From Nonlabens agnitus (GTDB taxonomy: Bacteria; Bacteroidota; Bacteroidia; Flavobacteriales; Flavobacteriaceae), in the NCBI RefSeq assembly GCF_002994045.1, contig NZ_MQUC01000003.1, positions 1,774,501-1,838,500 of the forward strand: a DNA stretch of 64,000 bases, read 5' to 3'. Position numbers and translations under genes: made by a program. The notes below the pieces were generated by a model. That model was given only the letters and a program-made list of their open reading frames with translations. It searched no databases and was not told where the DNA came from. Numbering within the stretch: the stretch's first letter is position 1; the number at the start of each line of letters is the position of its first letter. Shown one piece after another: positions 15,792 to 24,218 of the stretch.

Positions 15792-18008
15792 TTATGATGA
15801 TGCTTGCCTAAATTTAGTCAACACCTCACGCACATGATCCGTATCATCGACATAATAACGAGCAGCCGTGCTGGCGACACCTACTTTAACGGTTACGGCA
15901 TCTTCTGGTAGATCCTGAAACATGAATTCATCAGTCCAGTCATCGCCTATACAAAAGATGAAATCATAGTTTTTATTGAGAATGTGGTTGTTGGACGCCT
16001 TTCCCTTATGCACATTGCTACTTTTGATCTCGATAACTTTGTTACCGGACAGCACACTAAGACCATGATTGCTGGTCAGCTCTCTTATCACATTTGAAAG
16101 ATCGTTTGCTCGCTGCTCACCTAGTTCTGGATCTGCCTTGCGATAATGCCATGCTAGCGAGTAGTTTTTTTCTTCTATAAAAGTTCCTGGAGTGCGATCC
16201 ACATAATTTTGCATCACAGGCTGGATGGTAGGTACCCAATCATTATTCATGGTTTCTGTCAATTCCCAATCCTTACCGTAGTATTTTTTGAGCACACCAT
16301 GTTCTGCAATCAAAGTCACTGGCACATTCTTGAACCATTCTCCAAGCGTGACGGAATCACGACCGCTTATCACCACCACTTCATTCTTTTCATTGGATTG
16401 TAGATCTTTAACCATTTCAAGCAATGCTTGATCTGGTTTTGCGTCGCCTGGATTGTTGACAAAGCCTCTCAAGGTACCGTCATAATCTAAGAAGAAAATA
16501 CGCTTGTTAGCGTTTTTGAACCGTTCTAGAATTTCCGTTTCTTGTTTCTCGTTAAGATAGGTTGCCTTGGCAACGGACTGTGTACTCTTCACGGAATCCA
16601 ATTTGGTCATAAAATCACCGGCCCATTTTTCTACATTATAGCGTTCCAGTCGCTTTTGCATGTATTTGTTGCGCTTTTTCTGCTCTTCTTCTGGCATTTC
16701 CAGCGCCTCTTTGATCGTGTCTGCAATTAGGTTGATATCGTTGGGATTGATGAGCAATGCCTCATTCATTTCTTTAGATGCACCAGCCATTTCTGACAAA
16801 ATAAGCACACCTGTACGATCGATGCGCGTGGCGATATATTCTTTGGCCACCAGGTTCATTCCGTCACGTATAGGTGTGATAAGCGCCACGTCACAAGAGG
16901 TGTACAAATCAATTAAATTATTGAACGGCATGGATCTATAGAAGTACCATACCGGTGTCCAACTCACGGTTGAGAACTTCCCATTGATGCGTCCTACCAG
17001 CTCGTCGATTTCTTTTTTAAGTACTTGGTATTGTGGAACGTTCGAACGGCTAGGAACCGCCAGCATCACCAGTCTTACCTTTTCTGTATAATCAGGATAT
17101 TTCTCCAGGAAATGTTCAAAAGCCCTAAGCCTGTTTGCAATTCCTTTGGTATAATCCAGTCTATCTATGGACAGGATCATTTTGGCATCTGGAGTGGCCG
17201 TTGCATGCAAGTCTAGGCGACGCTGTAATTCACTTTGCGTCTTGTCTGTTTGTTCGTAGTTCGCTTTCGCGAAAGCGTGAAACTTCTCATAATCGATTCC
17301 CATAGGGAAACTGTCTACCTTGATGTGACGATCCTTATAGGTTATCTCATTAAAGCTTACCTCATGCCCCAAGATCCTGCTCACTGAGCTCAAAAAGTGG
17401 CGTTCATAATCATAGGTATGGAAGCCCAACAAGTCTGCTCCCAAAAGTCCTTTCAAGATCTGGTCACGCCATGGCAGCGTCCTGAAAACCTCATAAGATG
17501 GAAATGGTATGTGTAAAAAGAATCCTATGGACACGTCTGGCCGCTTTTCCTTGATCAATTGTGGCAACAACATCAACTGGTAATCATGTACCCAGACGTT
17601 ATCACCTTCTTCCAGATTTTCCAGAACAACATCGGCAAACTTTTGATTGACGCTTTTATAGATTTCCCAATTTTCGCTATCAAATTCTGCATATTCCATA
17701 AAATAGTGATAGAGTGGCCAGATGGTACGGTTGCTAAAACCGTAGTAAAAACCATCCATATCTGACTGCGTCAACTCTACTGCAGCACATTGCTGGTTTT
17801 GAACTGCATCTTCAATATCACTTTCCAGCTCTTGTGGCGTCTCTTCTACCGTAAGTCCTGTCCAACCTATCCATAAGCCATTGCTGTCTCGATGTACTGA
17901 CTTAAGGCCTGTGGCCAGCCCGCCAACGCTGGGTTCTGAGCTTACCTTGCCATCTTCAATAGAGAGTTGCAAGGGTAATCTGTTGGATACGATGATAGTT
18001 TTGCTCAT
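15792..18008 (-). CDS. Bifunctional trehalose-6-phosphate synthase/phosphatase (OtsA-OtsB fusion)
   Basis: 738 aa. The N-terminal GT20 domain (about 1-470) starts SNRLPLQLS and contains GGLATGL, WVHDYQLMLLPQLI, FFLHIPFPSYE, RLDYTKGIANRL and DGMNLVAKEYIA, typical trehalose-6-phosphate synthase motifs. The C-terminal HAD phosphatase (about 495-735) has FFLDYDGTLRGF (nucleophile Asp) and FCIGDDWTDEFMF. Together they would make trehalose from UDP-glucose and glucose-6-phosphate for osmotic or desiccation stress. It is divergent from the GH15 gene at 18104. One palindrome copy is in frame (H-A-F-A-K-A-N). Confidence 0.94.
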   Translation of the reverse strand: MSKTIIVSNRLPLQLSIEDGKVSSEPSVGGLATGLKSVHRDSNGLWIGWTGLTVEETPQELESDIEDAVQNQQCAAVELTQSDMDGFYYGFSNRTIWPLYHYFMEYAEFDSENWEIYKSVNQKFADVVLENLEEGDNVWVHDYQLMLLPQLIKEKRPDVSIGFFLHIPFPSYEVFRTLPWRDQILKGLLGADLLGFHTYDYERHFLSSVSRILGHEVSFNEITYKDRHIKVDSFPMGIDYEKFHAFAKANYEQTDKTQSELQRRLDLHATATPDAKMILSIDRLDYTKGIANRLRAFEHFLEKYPDYTEKVRLVMLAVPSRSNVPQYQVLKKEIDELVGRINGKFSTVSWTPVWYFYRSMPFNNLIDLYTSCDVALITPIRDGMNLVAKEYIATRIDRTGVLILSEMAGASKEMNEALLINPNDINLIADTIKEALEMPEEEQKKRNKYMQKRLERYNVEKWAGDFMTKLDSVKSTQSVAKATYLNEKQETEILERFKNANKRIFFLDYDGTLRGFVNNPGDAKPDQALLEMVKDLQSNEKNEVVVISGRDSVTLGEWFKNVPVTLIAEHGVLKKYYGKDWELTETMNNDWVPTIQPVMQNYVDRTPGTFIEEKNYSLAWHYRKADPELGEQRANDLSNVIRELTSNHGLSVLSGNKVIEIKSSNVHKGKASNNHILNKNYDFIFCIGDDWTDEFMFQDLPEDAVTVKVGVASTAARYYVDDTDHVREVLTKFRQASS
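17262..17277. repeat. Iterated palindrome inside the trehalose synthase gene
   Basis: Perfect 16-bp copy, read as HAFAKAN within the GT20 domain. Confidence 0.9.
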
Positions 18009-18103
18009 AAACTGAATTGATTTTATGTGGATGGTTCTTTAATCCTTAAATTTCGGGTTTTCATTTTGAAATCTGGAGCAGATTTAAATTAAGATAACAT
18101 TTT

Positions 18104-19882
18104 ATGGAGAACCTGAATTACGGAATTATTGGAAATTGTAAGAGTGCGGCACTGGTATCTCAAACAGGATCCATCGACTGGTGTTGCCTGCCCATTTTTG
18201 ATAGCGCCTCTGTTTTTGCCAAAATTCTAGACAATGAAAAAGGTGGTAGTCTTTCTTTTAAAGTAGCTGACGATTATACCGTCCAGCAGGAATATTTATG
18301 GCAAACCAATATCTTGAGTACGACCTTTGACAATGGTGCCGACGCCTTTCAAGTCATTGATTTTATGCCTAGGTATCCACATCAGGATGGTAGTTTTTAT
18401 TCACCGCCAGATATTGTACGATTTATAAGGTTGATCAAGGGAACACCGCAGTTTCAAGTTGAGTACGACCCTAAATTGAAATACGCCCTAGGCAAAACCG
18501 AAACCAAAGAAGAAGGCGAGTACATCCATAGCAAAACCACCGAAGGTGAATATGAATCTGTCTTTCTATACAGCGATCTAAAACTTCAAGACATAATTGA
18601 TCAAAACACGATCACTCTAGATTCCAATGCTTTCTTACTGTTATCCTACCATGAAAAATTAACCGCTCAAACGCTGGATCGCGCCTATTTAAAATTTCAA
18701 CGTACCAAAACCTACTGGATGAACTGGAGCGAGCGTACGACTCGCTATCCGTTATACCAAGAGGAGATTGTACGCAGCGCATTAACGCTTAAAGCACTAA
18801 CTTTTGAGAAGACAGGTGCTGTGCTTGCGGCAGCGACCACCAGCTTGCCAGAAACCATTGGCGAAGTAAGAAACTGGGATTACCGTTTTTGCTGGATACG
18901 TGATGCCTCAATGGTCATACGCGTTATAGCTGGATTGGGACACATGAAATCTGCCCGCAAGTTCCTTCAGTTTATCGTCAACACCATACCAGAAAAAGAC
19001 GAAAAGATACAGATCATGTACGGTATCAATGGCGAGAAAGACCTGACCGAAGAGTTTCTGGACCATCTTTCTGGGTACAAAGGCTCCAGTCCAGTGCGCA
19101 TAGGAAACGCTGCCTATATCCAAAAGCAAAATGACATCTATGGCATCCTCATGGAAGTTATCTACCAGCAGTTTGTACAATTTGAGACAAGTCTGGAGAA
19201 TAGCGAGGAACTGTGGACCATCATCAAAAGTGTGACCTCTATTGTCAATCAGCACTGGCAAGAGCCAGATAAAGGCATCTGGGAATTGCGTACTGAAGAT
19301 CGCCATTTTGTATTCTCAAAACTGTTGTGCTGGGTAGCGATAGATCGCGCGATCAAAATAAGCGAGATTCTAGGACGCGTCAAATATTTGAAAGAATGGC
19401 GACAATTGCGCAGCGAGATCCACGACGACATCTATAACAATGGTTGGAATGAAGAAGTGAAGGCCTATACGCAATCCTATGGCTCTAAAGACCTGGACGC
19501 TTCCACATTACTCATGCAACAATACGGTTTTATAGAGGCAGATGACCCACGATTTATAAGCACCGTTCAAGCTACCGAAAAAGAATTATGCAACGATGGT
19601 TTGATGTATAGATATAAGAATAATGATGATTTTGGCGAGCCTAGCTCCAGTTTTACGATTTGTACGTTTTGGTTGATCGATAGCTTGCATAAAATAGGTG
19701 AAACCGAAAAAGCTAGAGCATACTTTGACCAATTGCTTTATTATAGTAACCACCTAGGTTTGTTTAGCGAGGATATTGATTTCAAGACCAAGCGACTATT
19801 GGGGAACTTCCCGCAAGCGTACTCGCATCTGGCGTTGATTGAGACGGCGATTAATTTTAGTAAAGAATTTACAAAAGCTTGA
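18104..19882 (+). CDS. GH15 family glycoside hydrolase (glucoamylase / trehalase type)
   Basis: 592 aa. The N-terminal GTASALVS-type domain is seen as YGIIGNCKSAALVSQTG and SIDWCCLPIFDSASVFAKIL. The catalytic (alpha/alpha)6 domain has NWDYRFCWIRDASMVI (general acid region) and FGEPSSSFTICTFWLID near the C-terminus. Members of this bacterial GH15 branch include trehalases as well as glucoamylases. The divergent neighbour makes trehalose, so a trehalase role is plausible but not provable here. There is no signal peptide, so it is probably cytoplasmic. The 95-bp gap to the synthase gene should hold both promoters. Confidence 0.88.
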   Translation: MENLNYGIIGNCKSAALVSQTGSIDWCCLPIFDSASVFAKILDNEKGGSLSFKVADDYTVQQEYLWQTNILSTTFDNGADAFQVIDFMPRYPHQDGSFYSPPDIVRFIRLIKGTPQFQVEYDPKLKYALGKTETKEEGEYIHSKTTEGEYESVFLYSDLKLQDIIDQNTITLDSNAFLLLSYHEKLTAQTLDRAYLKFQRTKTYWMNWSERTTRYPLYQEEIVRSALTLKALTFEKTGAVLAAATTSLPETIGEVRNWDYRFCWIRDASMVIRVIAGLGHMKSARKFLQFIVNTIPEKDEKIQIMYGINGEKDLTEEFLDHLSGYKGSSPVRIGNAAYIQKQNDIYGILMEVIYQQFVQFETSLENSEELWTIIKSVTSIVNQHWQEPDKGIWELRTEDRHFVFSKLLCWVAIDRAIKISEILGRVKYLKEWRQLRSEIHDDIYNNGWNEEVKAYTQSYGSKDLDASTLLMQQYGFIEADDPRFISTVQATEKELCNDGLMYRYKNNDDFGEPSSSFTICTFWLIDSLHKIGETEKARAYFDQLLYYSNHLGLFSEDIDFKTKRLLGNFPQAYSHLALIETAINFSKEFTKA

Positions 19883-19890
19883 CATGAGTT

Positions 19891-19906
19891 CGCTTTCGCG
19901 AAAGCG
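19891..19906. repeat. Iterated palindrome between GH15 and toxin genes
   Basis: Perfect 16-bp copy in the 31-bp gap between two convergent genes, 8 bp after the GH15 stop. It may serve as a hairpin at both transcript ends. Confidence 0.9.
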
Positions 19907-19913
19907 TAATCTT

Positions 19914-20246
19914 TTAATAATTCATTAATTTGACTAAAGTTTGCTTGATTTGGTCCATCTGCTGATTAGATATTTTGCCGATTTTTCTTTTCAAACGCTC
20001 CTTTGAAACACTTCGTATTTGAAACACCATGACTTCAGAAGTTTTGCCAAGTCCATTGCTTCTGGTTGGTTCTAGGATCGGATTGCCTTCATAGTATTTC
20101 AAGCTGCTTGTTAATGGACAAGTCAAAATGTTTGCAGCGTTTTCATTGATTAGGTTTCCTGAAACAATTACTACAGGACGCCTTCCACCTTGCTCACTAC
20201 CAACAACAGGATCTAAATAGGCTTCATAAATATCATTCTGTTTCAT
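19914..20246 (-). CDS. MazF/PemK-family toxin (type II toxin-antitoxin)
   Basis: 110 aa from the ATG at 20246. This start overlaps the end of the antitoxin gene by 14 bp and gives the usual MazF beginning MKQNDIYEAYLDPV. Motifs are GSEQGGRRPVVIVSGN, ILTCPLTSSL and SEVMVFQIRSVSKERLKRKIG, typical of MazF-type mRNA interferases. A longer reading from 20303 adds residues encoded inside the antitoxin and is unlikely. Target specificity cannot be read from sequence. Confidence 0.87.
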   Translation of the reverse strand: MKQNDIYEAYLDPVVGSEQGGRRPVVIVSGNLINENAANILTCPLTSSLKYYEGNPILEPTRSNGLGKTSEVMVFQIRSVSKERLKRKIGKISNQQMDQIKQTLVKLMNY

Positions 20247-20484
20247 CCTCGAGATCTTGAAGTTGCTGGAAATAGTCTGCCATACCTTCTTCTGCCATAG
20301 CAATCATATCTGGATCTTTACCAGCTCGTTTGTATGATTTAATATAAGCTGCTCGATCCAGCTGCTCCAGGTAAATACTTAGTGCCTTTTCAATAAGCTG
20401 GTTTTTAGGAAGTTTTAATTCCTTTGCTTTTTTTGCTAGCTGTTGCAGCAGATCGTCTGGAAGTGATGATGTGAAAGTAGCCAT
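20233..20484 (-). CDS. Ribbon-helix-helix antitoxin
   Basis: 83 aa. The N-terminal FTSSLPDDLLQQLAKKAKEL and PKNQLIEKALSIYLEQL match a ribbon-helix-helix DNA-binding fold. The acidic C-terminus (FQQLQDLEDETE) is the likely toxin-neutralising tail. It is the upstream gene of the toxin with a 14-bp overlap. A perfect 14-bp inverted repeat lies 14 bp upstream of its start. Confidence 0.85.
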   Translation of the reverse strand: MATFTSSLPDDLLQQLAKKAKELKLPKNQLIEKALSIYLEQLDRAAYIKSYKRAGKDPDMIAMAEEGMADYFQQLQDLEDETE

Positions 20485-20497
20485 TGTAGAATATTTA

Positions 20498-20530
20498 TAT
20501 ATTGTAAATATAAATCATATTTACAATATA
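20498..20530. promoter_or_regulatory. Operator-like inverted repeat upstream of the toxin-antitoxin pair
   Basis: TATATTGTAAATAT (20498-20511) and its exact reverse complement ATATTTACAATATA (20517-20530) are separated by AAATC. They end 3 bp from the lysE-type gene stop and 14 bp from the antitoxin start. The perfect 14-bp arms and placement suit autoregulation by the ribbon-helix-helix antitoxin (inference). The sequence has no T-run, so a terminator for the upstream gene is less likely. Confidence 0.65.
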
Positions 20531-20533
20531 TAA

Positions 20534-21151
20534 TCACAATATGAATATCGCCACCGCAATACCTACAAAAACAACAATTTGCGTCCATTTCATCACTGGA
20601 CCAAACCAGCTGGAAGATCGTATAAATTGTGCCACGCTGCCACCTAAAAAAGCGACTAGGTAAAAGGTGATGAGTGATACGAGCATGAAAATACCTCCTA
20701 GAATGTAGATCTGTATCCATTCTTCCATAGCGCCAGGAACTACAAACTGTGGCAGCAAAGCCAAGAAGAATAAAGTCACTTTGGGATTCAACAAATTCAT
20801 GGTGATCCCTATGCGGTAAAGTTTAAACCAACTTTGATGATTTGTAGTGTTCTCCTCTAAATGAATAGATCCATCCGATTGATAGACTTTATAAGCCAGA
20901 AACAGCAAATAAATCGCACCGAAGATTTTAATCATTAAAAGCAGCCACTCGTTATCCTGCAGAATCACGGCAAATCCCAGTGCAACTAATGACGTGTGGA
21001 AGATGCAGCCTGTAATTAAACCACTGGCTACGGCAATGCCATACCTAGAGCCTCGAGCCACAGACTGCGTCAGGACAAAAATATTATCGGGTCCAGGCGA
21101 GATGGCCAGCAGGAAAGCCGCGAGGGAAAAAGCGATGCAGGATTCTAGCAT
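20534..21151 (-). CDS. LysE/RhtB family amino-acid exporter
   Basis: 205-aa membrane protein with about six hydrophobic segments. The N-terminal family motif ISPGPDNIFVLTQSVARGSR (GPD with the first cytoplasmic loop) and NLLNPKVTLFFLALLPQF are diagnostic for LysE translocators, which export amino acids or homoserine-lactone-like metabolites. Substrate is unknown. It is upstream of, and on the same strand as, the toxin-antitoxin pair but separated by the operator-like repeat. Confidence 0.9.
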   Translation of the reverse strand: MLESCIAFSLAAFLLAISPGPDNIFVLTQSVARGSRYGIAVASGLITGCIFHTSLVALGFAVILQDNEWLLLMIKIFGAIYLLFLAYKVYQSDGSIHLEENTTNHQSWFKLYRIGITMNLLNPKVTLFFLALLPQFVVPGAMEEWIQIYILGGIFMLVSLITFYLVAFLGGSVAQFIRSSSWFGPVMKWTQIVVFVGIAVAIFIL

Positions 21152-21205
21152 TGAATTATATTTCTGAGAGATACTGAAAATGAATTCAGCATTATGGCGA
21201 TTTTT

Positions 21206-21319
21206 ATCACATTGAATTTATTTAAGGGTCTGACGGAGTTTGTCTTAACGTCGATATTCTAATTTAAAATAATCATTTAACCTTCATACATGAAGACGCT
21301 GAATAGAGTTCAGCATGAC
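21206..21319. repeat. MITE-like repeat, copy A
   Basis: The left end ATCACATTGAATTTATTTAA resembles the left end of copy B, and the right end GAGTTCAGCATGAC is identical to the last 14 bases of copy B (24013-24135). The outer ends are imperfect inverted repeats of the form GTCA-N-SCTGAA. It has no coding capacity. It lies in the gap between the lysE-type gene and pyrD; copy B lies beyond lpd. Confidence 0.6.
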
Positions 21320-21328
21320 CATACATTG

Positions 21329-22441
21329 TTACAAACCTTGTCTAATAATTTCCTTATTAATATCACGTACCAAAGCCGGTCCTTCATAAACAAAACCCGT
21401 GTACAACTGTACTAGACTTGCGCCTGCTTTTAATTTATCGATCGCGTCTTGTGCGCTCATGATACCGCCTACACCTATGATAGGAAAAGCGCCATTGCTT
21501 TTTTGATGCAGAAATGAAACCACTTCCGTCGCGCGATTGGTAAGCGGTGCGCCGCTCAAGCCGCCAGCTTCTTTTTGTAGGTTGAAGTCACTTTTTAGGT
21601 CCTTACGCTCAATGGTCGTGTTTGTGGCAATCACGCCGTCGATATTGGTATCTTCAACAATCCCGATAATGTCCATCAATTGATCATTGGTCAGATCTGG
21701 AGCTATTTTGAGGAGAATCGGTTTGCGAGCTGGTTTTGCGTTGTTTAGATCTTGCAAGGTTTGCAGGATGTGCGTGAGCGGCTTGCGATCCTGCAACTCC
21801 CGCAATCCAGGCGTGTTGGGCGAGCTCACATTGACCGTGAAATAGTCCACGTGATCAAACAACTTATTGAAGCAGATAATGTAGTCGTCCACCGCATTTT
21901 CATTAGGTGTGACCTTATTTTTTCCAATGTTGCCACCTATCAGGATGTGGCTTTGACTTCGGTGGCTTCGACTTCGCTCAGCCACCGAAGTCGAAGCCTC
22001 CAGATGCTGGTCTCTGAGCGGAGTCGAAGTGACCGAGTTTTGCTTCAATCGCTCTACCGCTGCGTCGACGCCACCGTTATTGAATCCCATTCGGTTAACG
22101 ATGGCTGCATCGTCCTTAAGTCTAAATAACCGTTGTTTGGGATTTCCTTCCTGGGGTTTTGGCGTGAGCGTTCCTATTTCTATGAATCCAAAACCAAGGT
22201 TGGAAAACTCTGCAAATGCTTTGGCATCCTTATCAAATCCCGCAGCCATTCCTACAGGATTCTCAAACTCGAGGCCAAATAGATTTCTTTTTAATGCAGG
22301 GTGTTGAAGTTTGTATCGCTTTCGCGAAAGCGAACTAAAACCAGGCACCTTGCTCAATAATTTGATCGCCTTAAATGAAAAGTGGTGCACACCTTCTGGA
22401 TCAAAGCAAAATAATAGCGGTCGTATGATGGATTTGTACAT
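21329..22441 (-). CDS. pyrD: Dihydroorotate dehydrogenase (quinone), class 2, with in-frame repeat insertion
   Basis: About 370 aa from the ATG at 22441 ([11 protein letters not shown]); the extra upstream reading would need a TTG. It oxidises dihydroorotate to orotate in pyrimidine synthesis at the membrane, using quinone. FMN and substrate motifs are [50 protein letters not shown] (catalytic Ser), ATNTT and [11 protein letters not shown]. Between VERLKQN and [11 protein letters not shown] there are about 28 residues rich in Ser/Thr/Arg that are absent from the family and encoded by a hairpin-rich repeat (21957-22035). The iterated palindrome also lies in frame near the N-terminus (S-L-S-R-K-R). 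Confidence 0.93.
   Translation of the reverse strand: MYKSIIRPLLFCFDPEGVHHFSFKAIKLLSKVPGFSSLSRKRYKLQHPALKRNLFGLEFENPVGMAAGFDKDAKAFAEFSNLGFGFIEIGTLTPKPQEGNPKQRLFRLKDDAAIVNRMGFNNGGVDAAVERLKQNSVTSTPLRDQHLEASTSVAERSRSHRSQSHILIGGNIGKNKVTPNENAVDDYIICFNKLFDHVDYFTVNVSSPNTPGLRELQDRKPLTHILQTLQDLNNAKPARKPILLKIAPDLTNDQLMDIIGIVEDTNIDGVIATNTTIERKDLKSDFNLQKEAGGLSGAPLTNRATEVVSFLHQKSNGAFPIIGVGGIMSAQDAIDKLKAGASLVQLYTGFVYEGPALVRDINKEIIRQGL
21957..22035. repeat. GACTTCGGTGGC-type repeat inserted in frame in pyrD
   Basis: This stretch has overlapping inverted repeats: CTTCGGTGGCTTCGACTTCG against CCACCGAAGTCGAAGCC, then TGAGCGGAGTCGAAGTGACC. Such TTCGACT(C/T)CGCTCAG units are a common intergenic repeat type in Flavobacteriia. 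Here the repeat lies within an essential gene and contains no stop in the coding frame, adding about 28 codons. Confidence 0.75.
22317..22332. repeat. Iterated palindrome inside pyrD
   Basis: Perfect 16-bp copy, read as SLSRKRYK in the N-terminal helical region. Confidence 0.9.
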
Positions 22442-22516
22442 GGGAAATGGGTTGGTCAAAAATACAATCGTTAGCCGTTTATTCTATATTTTTACGTCTC
22501 TTAAAAATGGATAGAT

Positions 22517-23908
22517 ATGAGTAAATATGATGTAATCGTTTTGGGTAGTGGTCCTGGAGGCTATGTGACTGCCATTCGCGCTTCCCAACTGGGAATGAAA
22601 GTAGCGATCGTAGAGAAAGAAAGTCTAGGTGGTGTGTGTTTGAACTGGGGTTGTATTCCTACCAAAGCGCTTATAAAAAGTGCCGATGTTTTTAATTATT
22701 TAAACCATGCCGAAGATTACGGATTGAAAGTCTCTGGCGTTGACAAAGATTTTAATGCGGTTGTGAAACGTTCTCGCGATGTAGCAGAAGGTATGAGCAA
22801 AGGCGTGCAGTTTTTGATGAAGAAGAACAAGATCGACGTCATCATGGGTTATGGAACACTCAAAAAAGGAAAGAAAATTGAAGTAAAAGCAGAAGATGGT
22901 TCTACCTCTACTGTAGAAGGAAATCATATCATTATTGCTACTGGAGCAAAATCACGTTCTTTACCATCATTACCACAGGATGGTGAAAAAGTCATAGGAT
23001 ATCGCAAGGCCATGACCCTTGAAAAGCAGCCTAAGAAAATGATTATCGTAGGTTCTGGCGCCATAGGCGTTGAGTTTGCTTATTTCTACAACTCCATGGG
23101 AACTGAGGTGACTATTGTAGAATATCTAGATCGTATCGTTCCTGTAGAAGATGTTGATGTATCTAAGCAAATGGAGCGCAGCTTCAAGAAAACAGGTATC
23201 AATATCATGACCTCTAGTGAGGTAACAGGTGTCGACACCAGCGGCGATGGCGTGAAAGCTACCGTTAAAACTAAAAAAGGAGAAGAAATTCTTGAAGCAG
23301 ATATTGTTTTAAGTGCCGTTGGTATTGAAACCAACATTAAAAATATAGGACTGGAAGAAGTAGGAATCTCTACAGATCGTGGTAAAGTATTAGTCAACGA
23401 CTGGTACCAAACCAATATCCCAGGTTATTATGCCATAGGTGACATCACTGCTGGTCCAGCACTGGCTCACGTCGCAAGTGCCGAAGGTATTCTGTGTGTA
23501 GAGAAAATCGCTGACATGCACGTGGAGCCATTGGATTATGGGAACATCCCAAGATGTACCTACTCTACTCCAGAGATTGCCAGTGTAGGTCTTACCGAGG
23601 CACAAGCTAAGGAAGCTGGATATGATATCAAGGTTGGTAAATTCCCATTTAGCGCGTCAGGTAAGGCAAGTGCTTCTGGAGCCAAGGATGGTTTTGTAAA
23701 AGTGATCTTTGATGCCAAGTACGGTGAATGGTTAGGCTGTCACATGATAGGTGCTGGTGTTACTGACATGATTGCCGAGGCGGTCCTAGGTCGTAAACTA
23801 GAAACTACCGGTCACGAAGTGCTTAAAGCAGTACATCCACACCCAACCATGAGTGAAGCGGTGATGGAAGCCGTAGCAGATGCTTATGGTGAGGTGATTC
23901 ACTTGTAG
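22517..23908 (+). CDS. lpd: Dihydrolipoyl dehydrogenase
   Basis: 463-aa flavoprotein (E3) of pyruvate/2-oxoglutarate dehydrogenase complexes. FAD motif GSGPGGYVTAIRASQLG is near residue 10. The redox disulfide is Cys41/Cys46 in GGVCLNWGCIPTKA. The NAD motif is VGSGAIGVEFAYFYNSMG and the active-site His-Glu lies in HPHPTMSEAVMEA. Full family length. It is divergent from pyrD with a 75-bp gap and is followed by a strong hairpin terminator. Confidence 0.95.
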   Translation: MSKYDVIVLGSGPGGYVTAIRASQLGMKVAIVEKESLGGVCLNWGCIPTKALIKSADVFNYLNHAEDYGLKVSGVDKDFNAVVKRSRDVAEGMSKGVQFLMKKNKIDVIMGYGTLKKGKKIEVKAEDGSTSTVEGNHIIIATGAKSRSLPSLPQDGEKVIGYRKAMTLEKQPKKMIIVGSGAIGVEFAYFYNSMGTEVTIVEYLDRIVPVEDVDVSKQMERSFKKTGINIMTSSEVTGVDTSGDGVKATVKTKKGEEILEADIVLSAVGIETNIKNIGLEEVGISTDRGKVLVNDWYQTNIPGYYAIGDITAGPALAHVASAEGILCVEKIADMHVEPLDYGNIPRCTYSTPEIASVGLTEAQAKEAGYDIKVGKFPFSASGKASASGAKDGFVKVIFDAKYGEWLGCHMIGAGVTDMIAEAVLGRKLETTGHEVLKAVHPHPTMSEAVMEAVADAYGEVIHL

Positions 23909-23913
23909 CATTG

Positions 23914-23944
23914 AGTTGTTAGTAATTAGTAGTTAGTACTAAGA
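23914..23944. repeat. Solo TTAG-type repeat arm downstream of lpd
   Basis: GTTGTTAGTAATTAGTAG followed by TTAGTACTAAG begins 5 bp after the lpd stop. It resembles the TTAGTTGTTAGGGATTAG arm of IVS-like element 1 but no four-helix gene or inverted partner is nearby. It may be a scar of a lost element (inference). Confidence 0.4.
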
Positions 23945-23967
23945 CTAAAACGTTGATAATTCAAAAC

Positions 23968-24000
23968 GCCCAGATCCTTGCGGATTCTGGGCTTTTTTTT
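23968..24000 (+). terminator. Rho-independent terminator of lpd
   Basis: GCCCAGATCC-TTGC-GGATTCTGGGC followed by eight T residues. Confidence 0.9.
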
Positions 24001-24012
24001 GGTTTAACGATT

Positions 24013-24135
24013 GTCACCCTGAATTTATTTCAGGGTCTTATCAATGTTTTGAGCTCAATTTTTTGGGTTCATATGCAATTAATGTAAGGCAAGTGAACTC
24101 TAATTGACAAGATGCTGAAACGAGTTCAGCATGAC
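24013..24135. repeat. MITE-like repeat, copy B
   Basis: Starts GTCACCCTGAATTTATTTCA and ends GATGCTGAAACGAGTTCAGC-ATGAC; each end is itself a small hairpin, and the termini are imperfect inverted repeats. It is about 123 bp with no coding capacity. See copy A at 21206-21319. Confidence 0.65.
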
Positions 24136-24218
24136 AGTTTAATAAGGAGCTTGCGAAGCGCGAAAAAAGAGATTCACATGATTCTACTCATCTTTTACAG
24201 CTTCCAACTGCCACTACC

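Larger units (their letters stand above)
23909..24218. other. Intergenic region downstream of lpd
   Basis: 310 bp without a gene. It holds, in order: a TTAG-rich repeat (23914-23944) resembling an arm of IVS-like element 1, the lpd terminator (23968-24000), MITE-like copy B (24013-24135), and about 80 bp in which I see nothing. Confidence 0.6.
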
